Below the pieces are notes generated by a model. It saw only the letters and a list, made by a program, of their open reading frames with translations. It had not been told where the DNA came from and searched no databases. A program made the translations under genes and the position numbers. Shown here in pieces: positions 43,841 through 58,100 of a stretch of 64,000 nt of DNA (position 1 is the stretch's first letter; each line of letters begins with the position of its first letter). The stretch is from Limanda limanda (Eukaryota; Chordata; Actinopteri; Pleuronectiformes; Pleuronectidae): assembly GCF_963576545.1 (NCBI RefSeq), contig NC_083638.1:8804022-8868021 (forward strand). The letters run 5' to 3'.

Positions 43841-44330
43841 AAAGGGACTCTTACCTTTGTTGCATTTTTACACTTTTTGTGGATAAGGTTAAATTGGTAT
43901 AAATAAGGTAATGACACTCTAAAATGCAAGACAGACCCACCAGGAGTAAAAACAAACAATTATTTCACTCTCATAATATTTAGTGAAAACTTCAACCAAT
44001 AAAATTCTTCGGACCGAAGGACCTTATTGGCCGACAGACCTGTCTGTTTGCTGCATGGACATGCAGGTTTTCCGTCTGCTTCTTGTGGCGCATTCGGGCC
44101 CGCGTCATCAAGGCATGTGAATGTAAATGTATATAACTTACCGAATCCATTGCTTTGGTAAACAAAAACTCACGTGCGTGCGCGGAGGCAGTAGCTTGTA
44201 AGTCTGCTTGTAAATAAAGTTTCTTCAAAAAAACACCGCGGATGGGAACGAGGGGGTGGGGCATTGGAGGAAGGCGGGATGATTTGAATGTGCTGTAATT
44301 CTCAAATGCAACAAAGGTAAGAGTCCCTTT
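43841..44330. mobile_element. 490-bp element with perfect 27-bp terminal inverted repeats
   Basis: The termini at 43841-43867 (AAAGGGACTCTTACCTTTGT then TGCATTT) and 44304-44330 are exact reverse complements over 27 bp. The interior has no recognisable transposase. The open frame at 43992-44357 on the minus strand lies largely inside it and runs past its end, so it is probably fortuitous. I could not define a target duplication. Confidence 0.8.
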
Positions 44331-44779
44331 AAATGGTGGATGAGGAAAAAAAAACATGCTTGATCTTTGAACCTGGCAGAAATCAGACTCTGCAGTCGTC
44401 GTTCAGCAGAAAGGTTTTGGTTCATTGAGACAGTGCAATTGGTCAATTTTAAACAAGTATTTAAATCAAAAGAAATATTAGGGAGCCATTCAAACATCCA
44501 TTCAATTTTCAATTCGGATCCTGGAAATCTGCATATGAATGTGTGGTGGTTAAGATGCAAAGTTTCAAATGGCTTTGACTCCAGAGGCTGGAACTGCAGC
44601 TTCTAACCCTAACCCTCTTACAAAATTGTCCAGAACTTTTCCCTTCAGCCCCCGAGTGAGATGTCTAGAAAACTCCTGTGTGAGCCAACGTGAGAACACA
44701 GAAGGAAAACGTCATGAAAATTGGGGTTGGCATGTTGATGACTTTTCTATCACGTGAAAAACACAAAACTGGAATAGCA

Positions 44780-45065
44780 CAAATGTCTCAGGATGAAGAG
44801 GAGGAGCCTTACACGTAGAAGACGCAGATGAAGATGTCAACATTATTCCAGAGCTTTTAGTGATAAGGGCTGTGTAAACAAAAACACTTTGCTTTCCATA
44901 GAGTGGAAACTATAAGTCATGTCCTGCCTCCTGCTGCTCTACTCAGGCGCCACCCTTCACCTTAATGTTCTGGAAATAATCTTGTTGTTGTGAACGCGTC
45001 TGACCTGGACAATCTCCTGCTACGCTCTTCATATGTGAAAGGCAAAACTCATGGACATTCTCCAG
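44780..45065 (+). repeat. Dispersed repeat family X, copy 2
   Basis: Holds TTGTTGTGAACGCGTCTGAC, ACAATCTCCTGCTACGCTCT and TCATATGTGAAA. Upstream, CACGTAGAAGACGCAG, GATGTCAACATTATTCC and AAGTCATGTCCTGCC are shared in part with the copies at 52900 and 58490. Confidence 0.6.
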
Positions 45066-47149
45066 AGTTGATGTCTTAAAAACAACAGCTTATTCCTCTC
45101 TCTGGAGCTCGTTGTTGAGCTTCTCCTCCTCCTCCCCAGGTTGCGATGTGGTTCTGGAAGCTGTTTGGATGGAGATCAGCCCTCCTGTCCTCTCTGTTTG
45201 TGTCCCAGCAGCTGAACCACGACTCTCTGGCCACGGACGGCCAACAGAGCGCAGGACTAACCGAGCAGGTCACTGAGGATCCAGCCTCTCTGAGTGTTCC
45301 TCCTCTTTCTGCCTCCGCCTCCCTCGCTTTGATGTGGCTTCACTCTCTGCTGTCCACTCAATTACTGCACAGTAATGCATGACATCACAGTTCGCATGGG
45401 CCACGACAAGTCAACTCTGACGTTTGAAACTACAGACTTGAGAATCCTTGCAAGCTTCTGCATTTTTTTTCTTCTTCCTCCAGCACAATCTCCGCTCATC
45501 TACAATCATTTAGAGCTTGTTTTGTTTCCTCTCCTTTTTTCCTCCTGCAGCGTGTGATGTAGGAAATGTTGGAGATGTTTGTCTTTTCAGGCGGGTTCCG
45601 TTGTCTTTTGTGTGTCTTGTCTGAAACAGCATGTCAGCCAGGCGGGGCGGCTCTGGGAGGATGTGTGTGTGAGAAAAGGGGAGTGTGTGGTTGTGTGTGT
45701 GTGTGTGTGCTGAATAAAATGTAAAAAGCACTACGCCTGCCTGCACACACACACAGCAGCCTTTGGCCTAATGGGAGCTGACACTCTGACAGGCTCTCTG
45801 AGCTCTTTATCTGGGCCTCTCGCCTCAGAATTTTTTGTGTATGTGTGCATGTTTGCGCCTGTGCATGTGTGTGTTGTGCGTCCCTGCCTGTGTGTGTGTG
45901 TATGTGTGGTTGTGCATGTGTGACCCCGGCGGTGGTAGTCGCCAGGCCCCTAGAGAGTTCTTTAACCTCCTAACAGAGTCAGACTCATTTACATTGAAAT
46001 GGGAGAGTGGCAGGGCCTCTTTATAGACTGTTTGTTTTCGCTCTATAGAAAAAGCTTCGACTCCACCTCTCTCTCACACAGGCTGTGCACACGCACGCAC
46101 GTACGCACGCACACGCAGAGTCCCGCTCGCTGCATGGGAATGTACCGTGGTGCAGCTCACACAGTTGGGTTTTCCCAAAGTGTTGCTGTGCTGTTGTGTG
46201 CCCTCGTTATTGATCTGCGTTGTGTGTTCGTGGAGGCAGAAGTTATGTGCTGGACCAGGTCTGCGTGACCGAGGCCTTGTGGTTCTCCTGCCTTCCTAAT
46301 GACCGCAGGCCCGAGCCGATCCGGAGTCCCCCAGGTTCCCATCAACCAGCCCGTCCCGCACTTTAGATAAACGCTGCCCGGGGCGCGAGACGCCAGATCA
46401 GAGCTGCACCTCCTCAAAAGAACTTCCCTGGTCCTCGAGAGGGGGAAAGCACTCAGTCTGACCCCGGACCAGTGTCTGTGCAAGCTCAAGGCAGAGAGGG
46501 TTCCCAGTGCTGCTGGTGGTGGCTGCCAGAGAGAGTACAGGTCTAATTATAGCGAGCAGGAAGCGAGTGGGTAGAAACTTTCTGATGATCCATACAATTA
46601 TATTTCTGTCCTGGACGCGGCTGAGGAGGGGAGCATCTCTCCTCCTCCTCTCACTGCCTCTCACGACGAGGGAGGACTTCTGCCCTCGTTTCCATCTTAA
46701 TACCCTGTTTTCTCCACTATCTCCTTTTCTTATCTTTCTTTAAAGACTCTCTGTAATAAAAAAGGAGAGCAAGGTGCTGTTTGAAGTCAAGTGGTTGGGT
46801 AAACGGTGAACACAGCCGACGTTTTCCACCTGTCTTGTTCTACCGTTTCTCTAATTTCTTCCTGCTGAACGTTCACTTACTCCAGCAAACCCCACCTCCC
46901 CAGTAAATGCTTCTCTTTAAAGACCTCAGAGGAATCTATATTTAGCCAGTTGCTGTGTGTATTGCATGTGCACGTGTAAGTAGAAAAACCTGCTGTGTTT
47001 ATAATGTTGTCTTCAAATGGACACGATCAAATGAAAAGCAAACCCAATGCCGATTATTACGAGACAAAGTATTTCATACTGTCATAGGAGTTTGTTGTTA
47101 CGCTTTGTGTGGAGCCAGCAGAACAGGTGGTCAATAACTCGCTGGGTTA

Positions 47150-47340
47150 ACACTGAGCCATTGGATCCCGCGGCATATGGTTAACTGCGGGGATTGAATT
47201 TGCAGCAGACAAAAAACAAATTGTTTTTCTGAATCTTCGCGGTAATTGATATATATTTAAAATAAGGATTACGGTGGGAGTAATTTAGCCGCGGGCAGAA
47301 CGACAGAATAGGTGACGATACAGTGAAGGGAGGAGAGCGA
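47150..47340. other. Candidate conserved non-coding element
   Basis: Unique AT-rich sequence with GGTAATTGAT, GGATTACGG and TAATTTAGCCG, containing paired-type and bicoid-type homeodomain cores. Based on composition only. Confidence 0.2.
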
Positions 47341-47739
47341 AGGAAGCCTGTTACTTGCCAGAAGATTGAGAGAAGAGAACAAAGGGATATCTCACTTTTC
47401 TATCCTTTCTCCTTGGCTGCTGCTCCTTCGGACGCTCTTCTTTCAGCCGAACACAGTATATTAATGTAAAAACACACCAGAAGTAGAAATCAACACTCTG
47501 AAACCCAAAACCTGGACCTGCTCTAATTCCCCATCATGAATGAAGTGCTTGTGTGCCAGTGGCTCTGCTGCACAGTGGCAGCCACACTGTATATCACCGG
47601 GGCCGTGCCCGGCAGAGGAATGTCCCAGCGTGGTTAGCTCGACTTTTAAACTATGTTTTTAGGATGCAACAATTAATTTTAGGTACAGTTATACATGTTT
47701 CAGCTGCACGCCACTTCCTTTTCCTGTCTGGGATGAGTC

Positions 47740-47741
<2 letters not shown>

Positions 47742-47799
<58 letters not shown>
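47742..47799. repeat. (TG)29 microsatellite
   Basis: 58 bp without interruption. Confidence 0.97.
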
Positions 47800-47800
<1 letters not shown>

Positions 47801-48172
47801 TGAGTTCAGTCACCGCAGTAAGAGCAAGCCACTCTGCCTCCCCGTGATGAGATCCAGATGGAAATTTTCAGTGGATTTGCCCACTCTGCAAACCATTATG
47901 GTTCCCAGAAGGTTTTTGCCTTCTTTCTCCCAAAGTCTCCTGTGCCTTCAGATTTTTAGTTTTATACCGAAGTGGACACTTTTTTTAGGTTCGCACACTT
48001 CGTCAATGTGGACTCCTGCTTCCACAGCAAATAGAGTAAACCTAATACATCAAAGGGTTGTTTCATTTTGCAGCATCAAGACTTATATTATTGCAGGATT
48101 ATCAAGAGCAAGTCAGAGATGTACCTGCAGTCAGTCACAACAAGAGAGGAGGAGAACTGTTTCACACACTCA

Positions 48173-48174
<2 letters not shown>

Positions 48175-48207
<33 letters not shown>

Positions 48208-48234
48208 GCACACACACACACACACACACACACA
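48175..48234. repeat. Interrupted (CA)n microsatellite
   Basis: 60 bp with a single AAGC interruption at about 48206. Confidence 0.95.
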
Positions 48235-51200
48235 TAGAGCTTTCTGAGCTGTACCAACAGACCCACTAAGATCCAAAGCAAGAACGCTTTCAACTTGGGT
48301 CAAGGGGTCCTCCACTGATCCCGTCCATCAGCTCCCCTCCGGGTAATGTACACAGATCCAGGGTCAGCTAACTGTTCTCAAAAGCACAACACAAGCTTTG
48401 TTGTTACATCAGTATTGTGAGGTAACACACTTTTTCTGTTGTTGCTGTTTCTCATCTGGACAACCTGGTCGGGATTTTGTGTTTTTCATGTTTCTGCTGA
48501 GGTTCAGTGAAGAAAAATATTTAATAATCAGAACTTTGGAACTAAAAAAGTTGTAGAAATATTAAGTACGATGTCTTTAATACTTTTTTGCAGGTCTTAA
48601 AGCTATGGGTCGGTAATCCTAGAAAAGTTTAGCAACAACCGAGCCTCCCTAATCTCTAATTGTTTAATTATGTTAACCTTGATTTAATACTGCTTCTTTA
48701 TTTTCCCAAGAAATGTTTTGGCGACATGCATAGTTTGTAATGTCTGTGTTGTAATACTTTCTCAGTGATTCAGATCAACAAGAACAATGTGGAACTGATA
48801 ATACTACAACCCCCCCTGGGGCAAACACACACTCTGCTTGGCTTTGGGAAAGAAACTATAGATACCTACTGGCCCTATCGGGTATTACAAGGGTTATTCT
48901 CTACCAGGCTACTTCACCTTATCTTCAGTTATGTGGAATCAAAGTAATTCTGGGTTATTGATATTCGTTTGTATCAGTTGTACGTGACAAATACCTTTAA
49001 TTTGATTCATTATGATCGTAAAAAATCTCAAATTGAACTTGTTTAAAACTTCAGAAACCAAGGGGTGAATAAAAAACAGGGCCTGAGGGGAAGTTTTGGA
49101 TTTGCCTGTTTGTGGTAATATTTACATATGCAAAACAGAAAGCGTGAGAGATACAGGATCAGTGTGTCACTTCAGAGTTCAATGTTCGGATAAATATGTG
49201 ATGATTACATTCCTATGTGTGTGTGTGTTTGTTTACAGTGTTGTGTGACACTGTGGTCTGTGAACTTCATGTTTGCATAAAAGAAAGCTCATGCAGAGAA
49301 AAATGCCAACAGATGATGAATTCGTCCCCGGAGCCGCATGGTCAAGCAGTGACTCAGCGAACCCACATCTCCCTTTGTTGTTGTCTGGTTCTCCGAGGAT
49401 GAGGAGGACATTTCGAGGAGGACATTTTTAAAAATTGCAACATGGTATCCTCAGTGTTCCAGACAACACAGGGGCAAGGGGAGGGTCTTCTTATCAGCAG
49501 CATCACAGACAAACACCATGGTTACATTTAACAGAGAGCAAAATAAAGCAAACGGAAAAAAATGTCAAACAAAACATGAATCTTCTGTCTCGCTCCTTCA
49601 CTGACAGCCCCCCCCCCTCCTCTAGACCCCTGCCTTTTTCTGCCTACTAAAAACTACAGCATTCAAACCACTTTAACGCGTCGACCTTAAACCTCTGCAG
49701 GCAGCTGGGCTACGTGAGCTGTTGCGTGAATTTGTCTATTTTTTTTTTTTTTTTTGCATCATCGTCATGCTTTGCTTGTTGTGAATAATTCACCGGCAGA
49801 CCTATATATAGGGTTAAGACCACTGGGCTCTGTGTTGTTCATCTGGCCCCTGCTTTTATGTAAGGCTCTTTATATAATCACAAGTTTTTAATGGTACATT
49901 TCACTGTTGACCTCACTCGTGATGAGCAGACAGCGGGTCGGAGGACTTCACGTCGGGCCCACACTTGCACAGACACACACTCGCACAGACACACACTCGC
50001 ACGGCGCAGTGTGTGTTGTCGGATCTGCGCACGAGGATAATGAGCACGGTCGTTTGCGTAGCTGTATAATTTTGTGCCGAATTTGTCTTTTATAAATATC
50101 ACAGAAACCCTCCATCACCGGCTTTTATTACCAGCTATATATACCGATCTACACACAGCTGTAATATCGCACCTCTGCCTGTCCTGCTGATGAGAATGAG
50201 TCACCAGCCAGCAGGCGATGAACAGCCTGAATGGAGGCTGTGGGAGAGTTATTAGTAAACACATTTATCTTCCTGATGCGCCCTCTGTGAGAAGGGACTC
50301 GAGTCGGCGCGCTCCAGCATCCAGCGGCTTCTTATCTGCAGCTAAATGGAAGTCCTGGTGATAACCACAATTAAGCAGGACGGCACAGGAAGCACGAGGG
50401 TCACGCACGTGGTAATTACTCCGTCTCCACGGAGAGGACAGTGACACCAACATACTGGCTGCGGATCAACGAGAACCCCCCCCCCGACTGAGAGAAATGT
50501 ACGCATCGTTGAGATTCACAGTCACTGATACGTCTGCAATGTGAGAATGTCGGGGGGGTGGTTTACGTCAGGTGGAAGCAGATGACGTCTTCATCAATTC
50601 TTAAAAATATCCAACAGAGCTACAGGGAGGAAGAGTTTTTTCTTTTTGACTCAGAGCTCAACGCACCGCAACTTAGGAAAAACACATGTTAATTAAGGAA
50701 GCATCTTCATCAGCTTGACAATACACACGCCGCAAATACACACCACACAATGAAATACACAGCGTGTAGCACAGCGACAACGGGGCTGAAGACACACAAC
50801 AAATACACAAACACGCTGCAAATAGCACAGACGACAACAGGAGTGTTTCCCAGTGATGAACCCAGCTGGGACAAACTTGTTGTTCTATGCTTTTGCGACT
50901 TTTGAAGTTTGTGAAGTCGGCTTCTCCTCGGTGGTGTTGAAATAAAAGTTATTTTTTCATTTTTTGGTTTATTTTAACATGGTGAAGACGTGATTCAGCT
51001 TTTTGTCACTTTTTTTGTGTCTCCTAGAAACACCTCCATTGTCGTCTGTGCTATTTGTGGTGTGTTTATTTATTCTATTGTCTGTTTTCAGCACACAATA
51101 CTTTCTTAATATGCTTGTGTTTTGTTTACTCGCATGGTTTCCCAGGTTGAGCTCTCAGTTTTTTGCTGATCGACTTCAGAAATAAATCCCGAAATTACTT

Positions 51201-51900
51201 GGATTTAATTAAAACCGGGCTCTGAACTCTTGACTTCCAGCGGAGCGGCACATGTCGGGGGAGCTGTGATACCTTACACTGGAGCTCTCCCATTTGTTTG
51301 CTGTTCTACGGCAGAGGTGAAAATATTGAAAGTTATCTCCCGAGTGAGTTATTATTGCAGCATGGGTCCAGGCAGGTCCTCGGAGCCAAAACAACAGTGT
51401 TGGCTGGAGCGTCCTTTGAAAACAAATCTTAACTCTCTCCCTGGCACAGGACGTTTATTTATCCCACAGATACAGGCTCTATTGCTCCGGGCTGCCTGAC
51501 ACAGCCCTGCTCCATATTTCATATATTCACCCAGGATAAACAACCCTGACTCTGACAGTGCGACTCACGCTGAAGGAAGTGTGTCAGGATGTGTGTGTCT
51601 GTGTGTGAGTGTGCATGTACTGCACGTGTGTGACAAATGTTGAATTTGTGACAGAGCATCTCTGCCCAAAGCCATCCTGGAGAAGGTGCTACTTTGTTCC
51701 ATGATTGAATTGTCTCGTCTCCATATTTCTCCCTCTTCCTCACCCAGGGTGTTTCCAGCCTCCCTCCTCTTTCTCGCACTTGTCCTGTGCAGCTCGCTTT
51801 GAGTTTCTGCTTTTGTCGTCCAGCGTCTGCTATGTGAGACCTGGTGAGACGCTCAGATAGTAAATAAGAGGTACACTGTTCCTCCATAGACATATCGATC

Positions 51901-51907
51901 ACACACA

Positions 51908-51973
<66 letters not shown>
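51901..51973. repeat. (AC)n microsatellite
   Basis: 73 bp with one AT interruption near 51913. Confidence 0.97.
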
Positions 51974-51976
<3 letters not shown>

Positions 51977-52202
51977 CAGTCAGGTGGCAGAGAAATACTG
52001 TGATTGATGGTGACTATGGGATTTGATTTGTTTGACATAGTTTGTGAGTCGCTGTGTCACAATGTGTGCTGTATGGTGGGTGTGTGTGTGTGTTTGTGTG
52101 CGTGTGAGTGAGAGAGAGTGAGTGTGTGTGGGTGTGTGTGTGTGTATTGTTGTGAAGTGTACATGTTTTCCTCTTGGCTCAATATGTTTTCTGGGATATT
52201 TA

Positions 52203-52481
<279 letters not shown>

Positions 52482-52914
52482 TCACGGAGCAGTAATGTGG
52501 TTGTGTGCTGGTGTTGTGTTGTTGCGTTGCTACTTTGTGACAAAACATCGCTGATAAACGCAGCTGGTTATTTTTTGGAGGCCAAAGAAGTCACTGTTTT
52601 ATGACGGATGATACATTATTCCAAAAGGCACATTTCAGCCACATTAGCATCACAGCAGTTCATTTTTCTCTGACTGGGTTTTATCAAGCTCCATTAAAAG
52701 CTTCACACAGACAAAATAAAAAGCATAGTTAACGTTAAACTAGATGAGTAAAGTGTCCTCGTGGTCTAAAACGAATTTAAACCCGTCAGTCAGGTTTGCT
52801 GTTAACCCTGAGAGTAAAGGTAAAATTTTGAGTTGTTGTTCGAAAAAGCTAAACACAAACACAAACCTGAATTTGGTCTATGAAACAGAAGCAAACATTT
52901 TATCTCCCGGTGAA

Positions 52915-53070
52915 AAAGCGGTGTCTCACACGTAGAAGAAACCACAGAGGTCCAGAGAGTTTGTGGTGATAAGAGCAGATGATGGTGTCGGGTGCTTTAA
53001 ACAAAATGTTGTGATCTACACAGCGGAGTTTATAAGTCACTTCCTGTCTCTGCCTGCTCCACCTCTGGCC
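52915..53070 (+). repeat. Dispersed repeat family X, copy 3 (5' part only)
   Basis: CACACGTAGAAGAAACC, AGAGTTTGTGGTGATAAGAG and TATAAGTCACTTCCTGTCTC correspond to the upstream part of copy 2; the GTTGTGAACGCG part is absent. Confidence 0.45.
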
Positions 53071-53928
53071 TGGATAATGAAGAGGATTTGTTGCAGTTGT
53101 GCAGAGAACATCCTGCTGTGTTGTGCAGGCAAACTGTGGCTAAACTCCGGAGCCAATCCCCTGGATTTTACCCGGAGGTCACGTCTGAAACAGCTTAAGC
53201 GTGAATTTGAGTGGGAATAATGGTTCGTCTCCATCATCCTTGTGATACGCTGGTGACCTGTCCAGGTAGCCCACATCTTTCAGACGACAGCACAGATAAC
53301 AAATGGATGGATAAATGTAGTAATTTGCCTGAAAGTTCTAGGGAACATTCATAAACTGATATTCTGAGATTTATTTTCAAGGGATATCCTCAGTAAGATA
53401 ACAGTCACATTGAATATCTAAATATTATGTCTCTGTCAATATCAAACCAACAACCCTCTGATAGGTGGATGATCTGCTTTGTCTCTGGATTCACAGCCTC
53501 CCTAATGTGGACATTTTAAGATTCTAACAAAAGTTAGGGGAGCTCTGTGGATTTTCACATCACTCTCTGGTATTAGGTTATGTTTGTTATTTGACCTTTT
53601 GAAATGTTTTGAAAATTGCTCGGATAAGATAGCAGAAACTTGGAAAAGCAACGATGCATCACGTTGCTCTGCAGAATCCTGGCAGTTGAAGTTTAGGAAC
53701 GAAAGACTTCATGTCCTTGAGCTCGGCCAAAATCTTACTATCAATTTATTTCTTTATTTAATTTGACAAAAATGTGTTGGCAATGGTTTTCACTGACACA
53801 AATATAACACTTTTTTGTGTTTCGTCAGGTTGAATCTACTAAATCTTATATATCCAGATCCAAACTTTTCCTCTACCAAGATTATCCTCTAATTGCAGGA
53901 GTTAAGAAATGTTCTGCTTCAACTTCTA

Positions 53929-53930
<2 letters not shown>

Positions 53931-53987
<57 letters not shown>

Positions 53988-53992
53988 GTGTG
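53931..53992. repeat. (TG)n microsatellite
   Basis: 62 bp, with a GCG interruption near its end. Confidence 0.97.
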
Positions 53993-54096
53993 GGTGGTTT
54001 CTCTTGAGAGAGAAGATCATCCCTCTTCACATGTTACAGACTGACAGTTCCCTTCACTGGAATGTTAATGGCACTGGCCAATCCAACTAATTGGGC

Positions 54097-54098
<2 letters not shown>

Positions 54099-54160
<62 letters not shown>
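54099..54160. repeat. (TG)n microsatellite
   Basis: About 60 bp, 107 bp after the previous array and on the same strand. Confidence 0.97.
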
Positions 54161-54161
<1 letters not shown>

Positions 54162-55074
54162 ATGAATAAGCGAGGACACTTAAACTTGGTTAACTGCAGT
54201 TGAGTCTTCCCTCTTTCAACTTAAATGAGGTCTTGAACCATGGGAGAGACGACACTGAGGATGCATGAAGTTGGCCTCACATTCACGATGTGATCAAAAC
54301 ACAATTTTATCATGCACATGAAAGTGTTAATGTTCTATAGAGCAGCCGATCCGTCTGTCGGGACAAACTCTTTACCATGGATTTTAACGGCCGACCTCTT
54401 TATGTTGCACGTAGCATTAATCCACATCTATATCTTCAAAGAGGAACGAGAAAAAGCTTTAATCGTATGATCAAGACGGACCAGCCGAGCGCTTTGAGAC
54501 TTGTGAGAGATTAAAGACACTTTAAGACTAAAAACAAAACCTCCACATCTCCGCTGGGCTGACGGACAAGTGGGATGGAAGTGTGGGCAGCGCTCTGTGA
54601 AGCCTGGGAGGATCTTGGCTGGGAGAGCAAAGGGAAACGAGGCGACAGAGGCCAGGGGGGGTTGTGCAGTCTATGGTTCTTTTGTTACTCAAAGACATGA
54701 TTTTGCTTATGTGAGCATTGACGGGTCCAGAATGTGTTTGTCAGCTGCCACAAAGGTGTGGATGCACAGTGGTTGTGTTGTCACGTAGCGCTGCTGTTAC
54801 AGTCGCACGTACGTCAAAGACAAGCTTCTGCCTCCAGAGGGAAAATTACTGCAAATGGAATAACTATAGATGGTTTCACAGAGATACTTTACTTTGCTCT
54901 TCTGCTCTTGTGAGTGGCAATCAACAAAATAATATACAACAGCCATCAACCTGTCACAGAAAATGAATGTTCCCTCCTGGTCTCCATGAACAGCTACTGT
55001 TTCACGATAGTTGGACATAATGTTATCGTTCTCAGTGACATTTTTTGCATTTCTTTTTCATACTCATCAACCAA

Positions 55075-55125
55075 AAGACCCCTCAGTGAGCAAATACCTC
55101 CACCAAGGCTGATTGAGTTGTGCTT
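55075..55125 (-). repeat. Short fragment of the same dispersed repeat, copy C
   Basis: The plus strand reads CAGTGAGCAAATACCTCCAC then CAAGGC, the complement of the GCCTTGGxGGAGGTxTxxxC motif of the family. Confidence 0.4.
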
Positions 55126-58100
55126 ATACATTTATTGAGATCCTCCTCTCATAGATATTAGCATCCTACACATGGCAGAATTTTTTTTCATAAAGATCTC
55201 TGCATTATGTCTTGAGAAATGGATGAGATAATGTATTAAAGTTTAATACACTGTACACAGCAAATGTTAATGAATAATCGTGACCCATTAAAAGGGACCA
55301 ATACAACCACAGCCAAAAAATTGGTGGAAACATTTTTGAATAACATAAGTACGCATGTCAACAAAACATATATCATAGGACTAGTAGTTTTTAGACATTT
55401 AAGAATCTTTACATATTATATCTACAAATGAGACCAGATTTCCCCCCTTTTATTGAATCTCCTTAACAAAACTGAATGGGTTCTTCTTTGGCACACACCC
55501 CCGCCCTTCCCCCCACGTTTCTCTTCAGTAGTTTTTATATAATCCAGCTGCGAACATTCCTGCATTAAAGTCCTGCAATATAACCTTGCTAATAAATATA
55601 AAATGGATGTTCCTTTTTAATTCCTGTTGCTCTCAGGTGTTTTTCAATTGAAGGTAGAGAAATGCACATTTCTGCTCTGTTTTATTAAAGCTATCCAAAT
55701 GGTGAAGACCACTTATAATGTGTGTGCAGAGGTATAAACCAGGCTTGACTGTGGAGGGAATTCAGAGGAAAAAAAGATGTGATTATAGATTCAGCCGGTT
55801 TAGTTCGGACGTGGTTCTACATTCTCACCATCTACGTCTTTTCATATTCCGTTCTGGTCCGTTCGGGTAAATCAAGTCATATACAGCAGCTCCATTAACC
55901 TGCTGCCACCGGTGTGACGCTCAGTGAGTTCCTGTGCATATTAACTAGTTAGTGCATTACAGCTAATTACAGCAGGGGAACATCTTCATCAGTACAAATT
56001 GGGCTGTGTCCAACAACTCCCGTCCCCCCTCTCCACACCACCCCCCCAAAACCGACAATATGACATTCACGTGCACTTCACATCTTGAATGTTAATCAGT
56101 GCCGAGGTGAGAGAAGAGGGAGGCTTGAACCTTTCTCAGCTTTTTTTTCCATTTTATTTTTTATTACTGACACAAATATTTCTGTCACGTTTTTTATGTG
56201 ACCAACTTAAGTGCGACACCACGAATGCCTTTCAGGAAACAACGACTGTCAAAAACTGTGTACCCTAACCCCCCCACCATCTTTAAACCATAGCACGTCC
56301 CCCCCCCCCTCTCTGTGAAAGTCACTTTTCCATTATGCCCTCTAGTGCGGCTGTTCAGAGCAACTAAGCACCTTCAACTGGACAACACAGCATGCAAAGT
56401 AGTTCATTTTGGGAATAACCTGACCCTTCAAACACAAATTTACTTCCCTGTCTCCTCAGCTTGTATCTCTCCACCAGGGTAAATCATTAACAAGAGCTGC
56501 AGGTAATGTGCAGGATGTCATTCGGAGAATACGAAATAAGCAGCAGAGCACAGCACAGAGACGCCTTTCCTCGGAGTGGATTTGCAAAATAAATCTCATC
56601 ACAACAACAACAGCTGCGGCCGCGGTGTTTGAGATCAAGAACATTGAGATATTATCAGAGGATTTACTCATAATAAGAAAAGGGAACAAAAAACTCTCTT
56701 CTTGGTAAGGGACAAAAAAAAGGTTTTGACTTTGACTGTAGTAGCTGGCTCATCAAACTGGATCTTTGTCTGCTCATTGAACTCAACCTCTCTCTGAGTT
56801 TAGTGAATGTGCCTCTTTATTAAATATCTGTTACTGAAACTATTTAAGCTGAATCAGTCTGTGGTCACATTCCCTTAACTCAAAGCAAAAGATACAGTTC
56901 GGAAAAAGGGGGCAGGAGTTGAATTTGTTATGTCATTGTTATGTCCTTCAGGCCTCACGAATGAAACCTTCAATTCGGCCACAACAATACCACGTACCCA
57001 CCGCACGGTTGCGTAACAGAAGTCAAATGGAGGCTTTCTTGAGAAAGACAATAGACATGCCAATTTAGGGCAATCATTCTGTGGTCTTGAAGGAGGCCCT
57101 GTGTTACCACGTCTAGTTTTGTGGGGACCTGTCTCGAGTTCAATTCACAGAGCCTGAGCGTCTTTCATCTCCTCGGGGCCTATCGCTCTAAAGCTGGGAA
57201 ACAGGAGCTAAGGAACTCTCGACTCCCAGTACCCCAGCCCAGCTTCCCTGCCCTCACACCCCTCCTGCCGCACTGGCCCTCTCAAAGGAGTCTTTCAGCA
57301 TTGTGTTGAGGCCCGGTTCCAGGTCAATGGGAGCCCAGAGATTTAGAGCTGCGATCTGAGTGGGAACAAATGGTTTGTTTGGTGAGAAGCCTGAAGTCGC
57401 TTTAGAGCTTCCATCAAACCGAAGGTATTGCTGACATTAGTATTTAGTATTACTGCAGCAGAACTAATATGACTGTGAGGACAGAGCTGCCGGTTCTCAC
57501 TTTCAATCTCATTGGTCGGTCTCAGGCCCAGAGGCGGGTTGAGCCCAGATCCTCAAAACGAAAGTTAATGCAATCTTGTCTTTTTTCTTTCTTTTATTGA
57601 TTTGCAGAACTTATTCAACACGTCTCAAGAAAATGCCAGAAAATGTCCGAGAAAAATTTAAGCCGGTGACACCTGCTGTGGCATTTTCAGAAACACAATT
57701 ACACTGACCTGCGAGGGACTGACATTTAAAAGAAACACTTTTCCGGCCATCAGTGGAAATACTCCAGCAAATCGGATTCGGGACACACGTGATCCAGCAC
57801 TGAGGGAAGAAATCGGTGAAGAAAGTCCGGCACCATCTACTGGGCTGAATCAGTATGTGTTTGTCCGTCTGGTCTGGTTTTGATCGTTCAGAACGCCTCT
57901 GCTCGTGGAAGGTCGTATCCTTGTGCAGGGTGTGCTTTCTCTGGTCCCCCCCCATCTGTCCTGTGTGGCAGCTCAGCTTCATTTGGGAGACATCACCCCT
58001 GTACTCTATCGCTAACTGTCTCTGCTCAGGCTTTTGTGCGAGTCCCAGCCGCTGACTGGGTTGTATAATGTGACTGATGTCCTCTGGGCAATCTGCTACT

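Noticed and set aside
43992..44357. 121-codon minus-strand frame
   Set aside because: It lies largely within a terminal-inverted-repeat element and overruns its end; no transposase motif is visible.
44602..44620. Telomere-like CTAACCCTAACCCT
   Set aside because: Only two units; too short to be an interstitial telomeric array.
47553..48269. 238-codon plus-strand open frame
   Set aside because: Much of it is (TG)n and (CA)n translated as alternating Cys/Val and Thr/His. There is no recognisable domain and no splice support; microsatellites keep frames open by chance.
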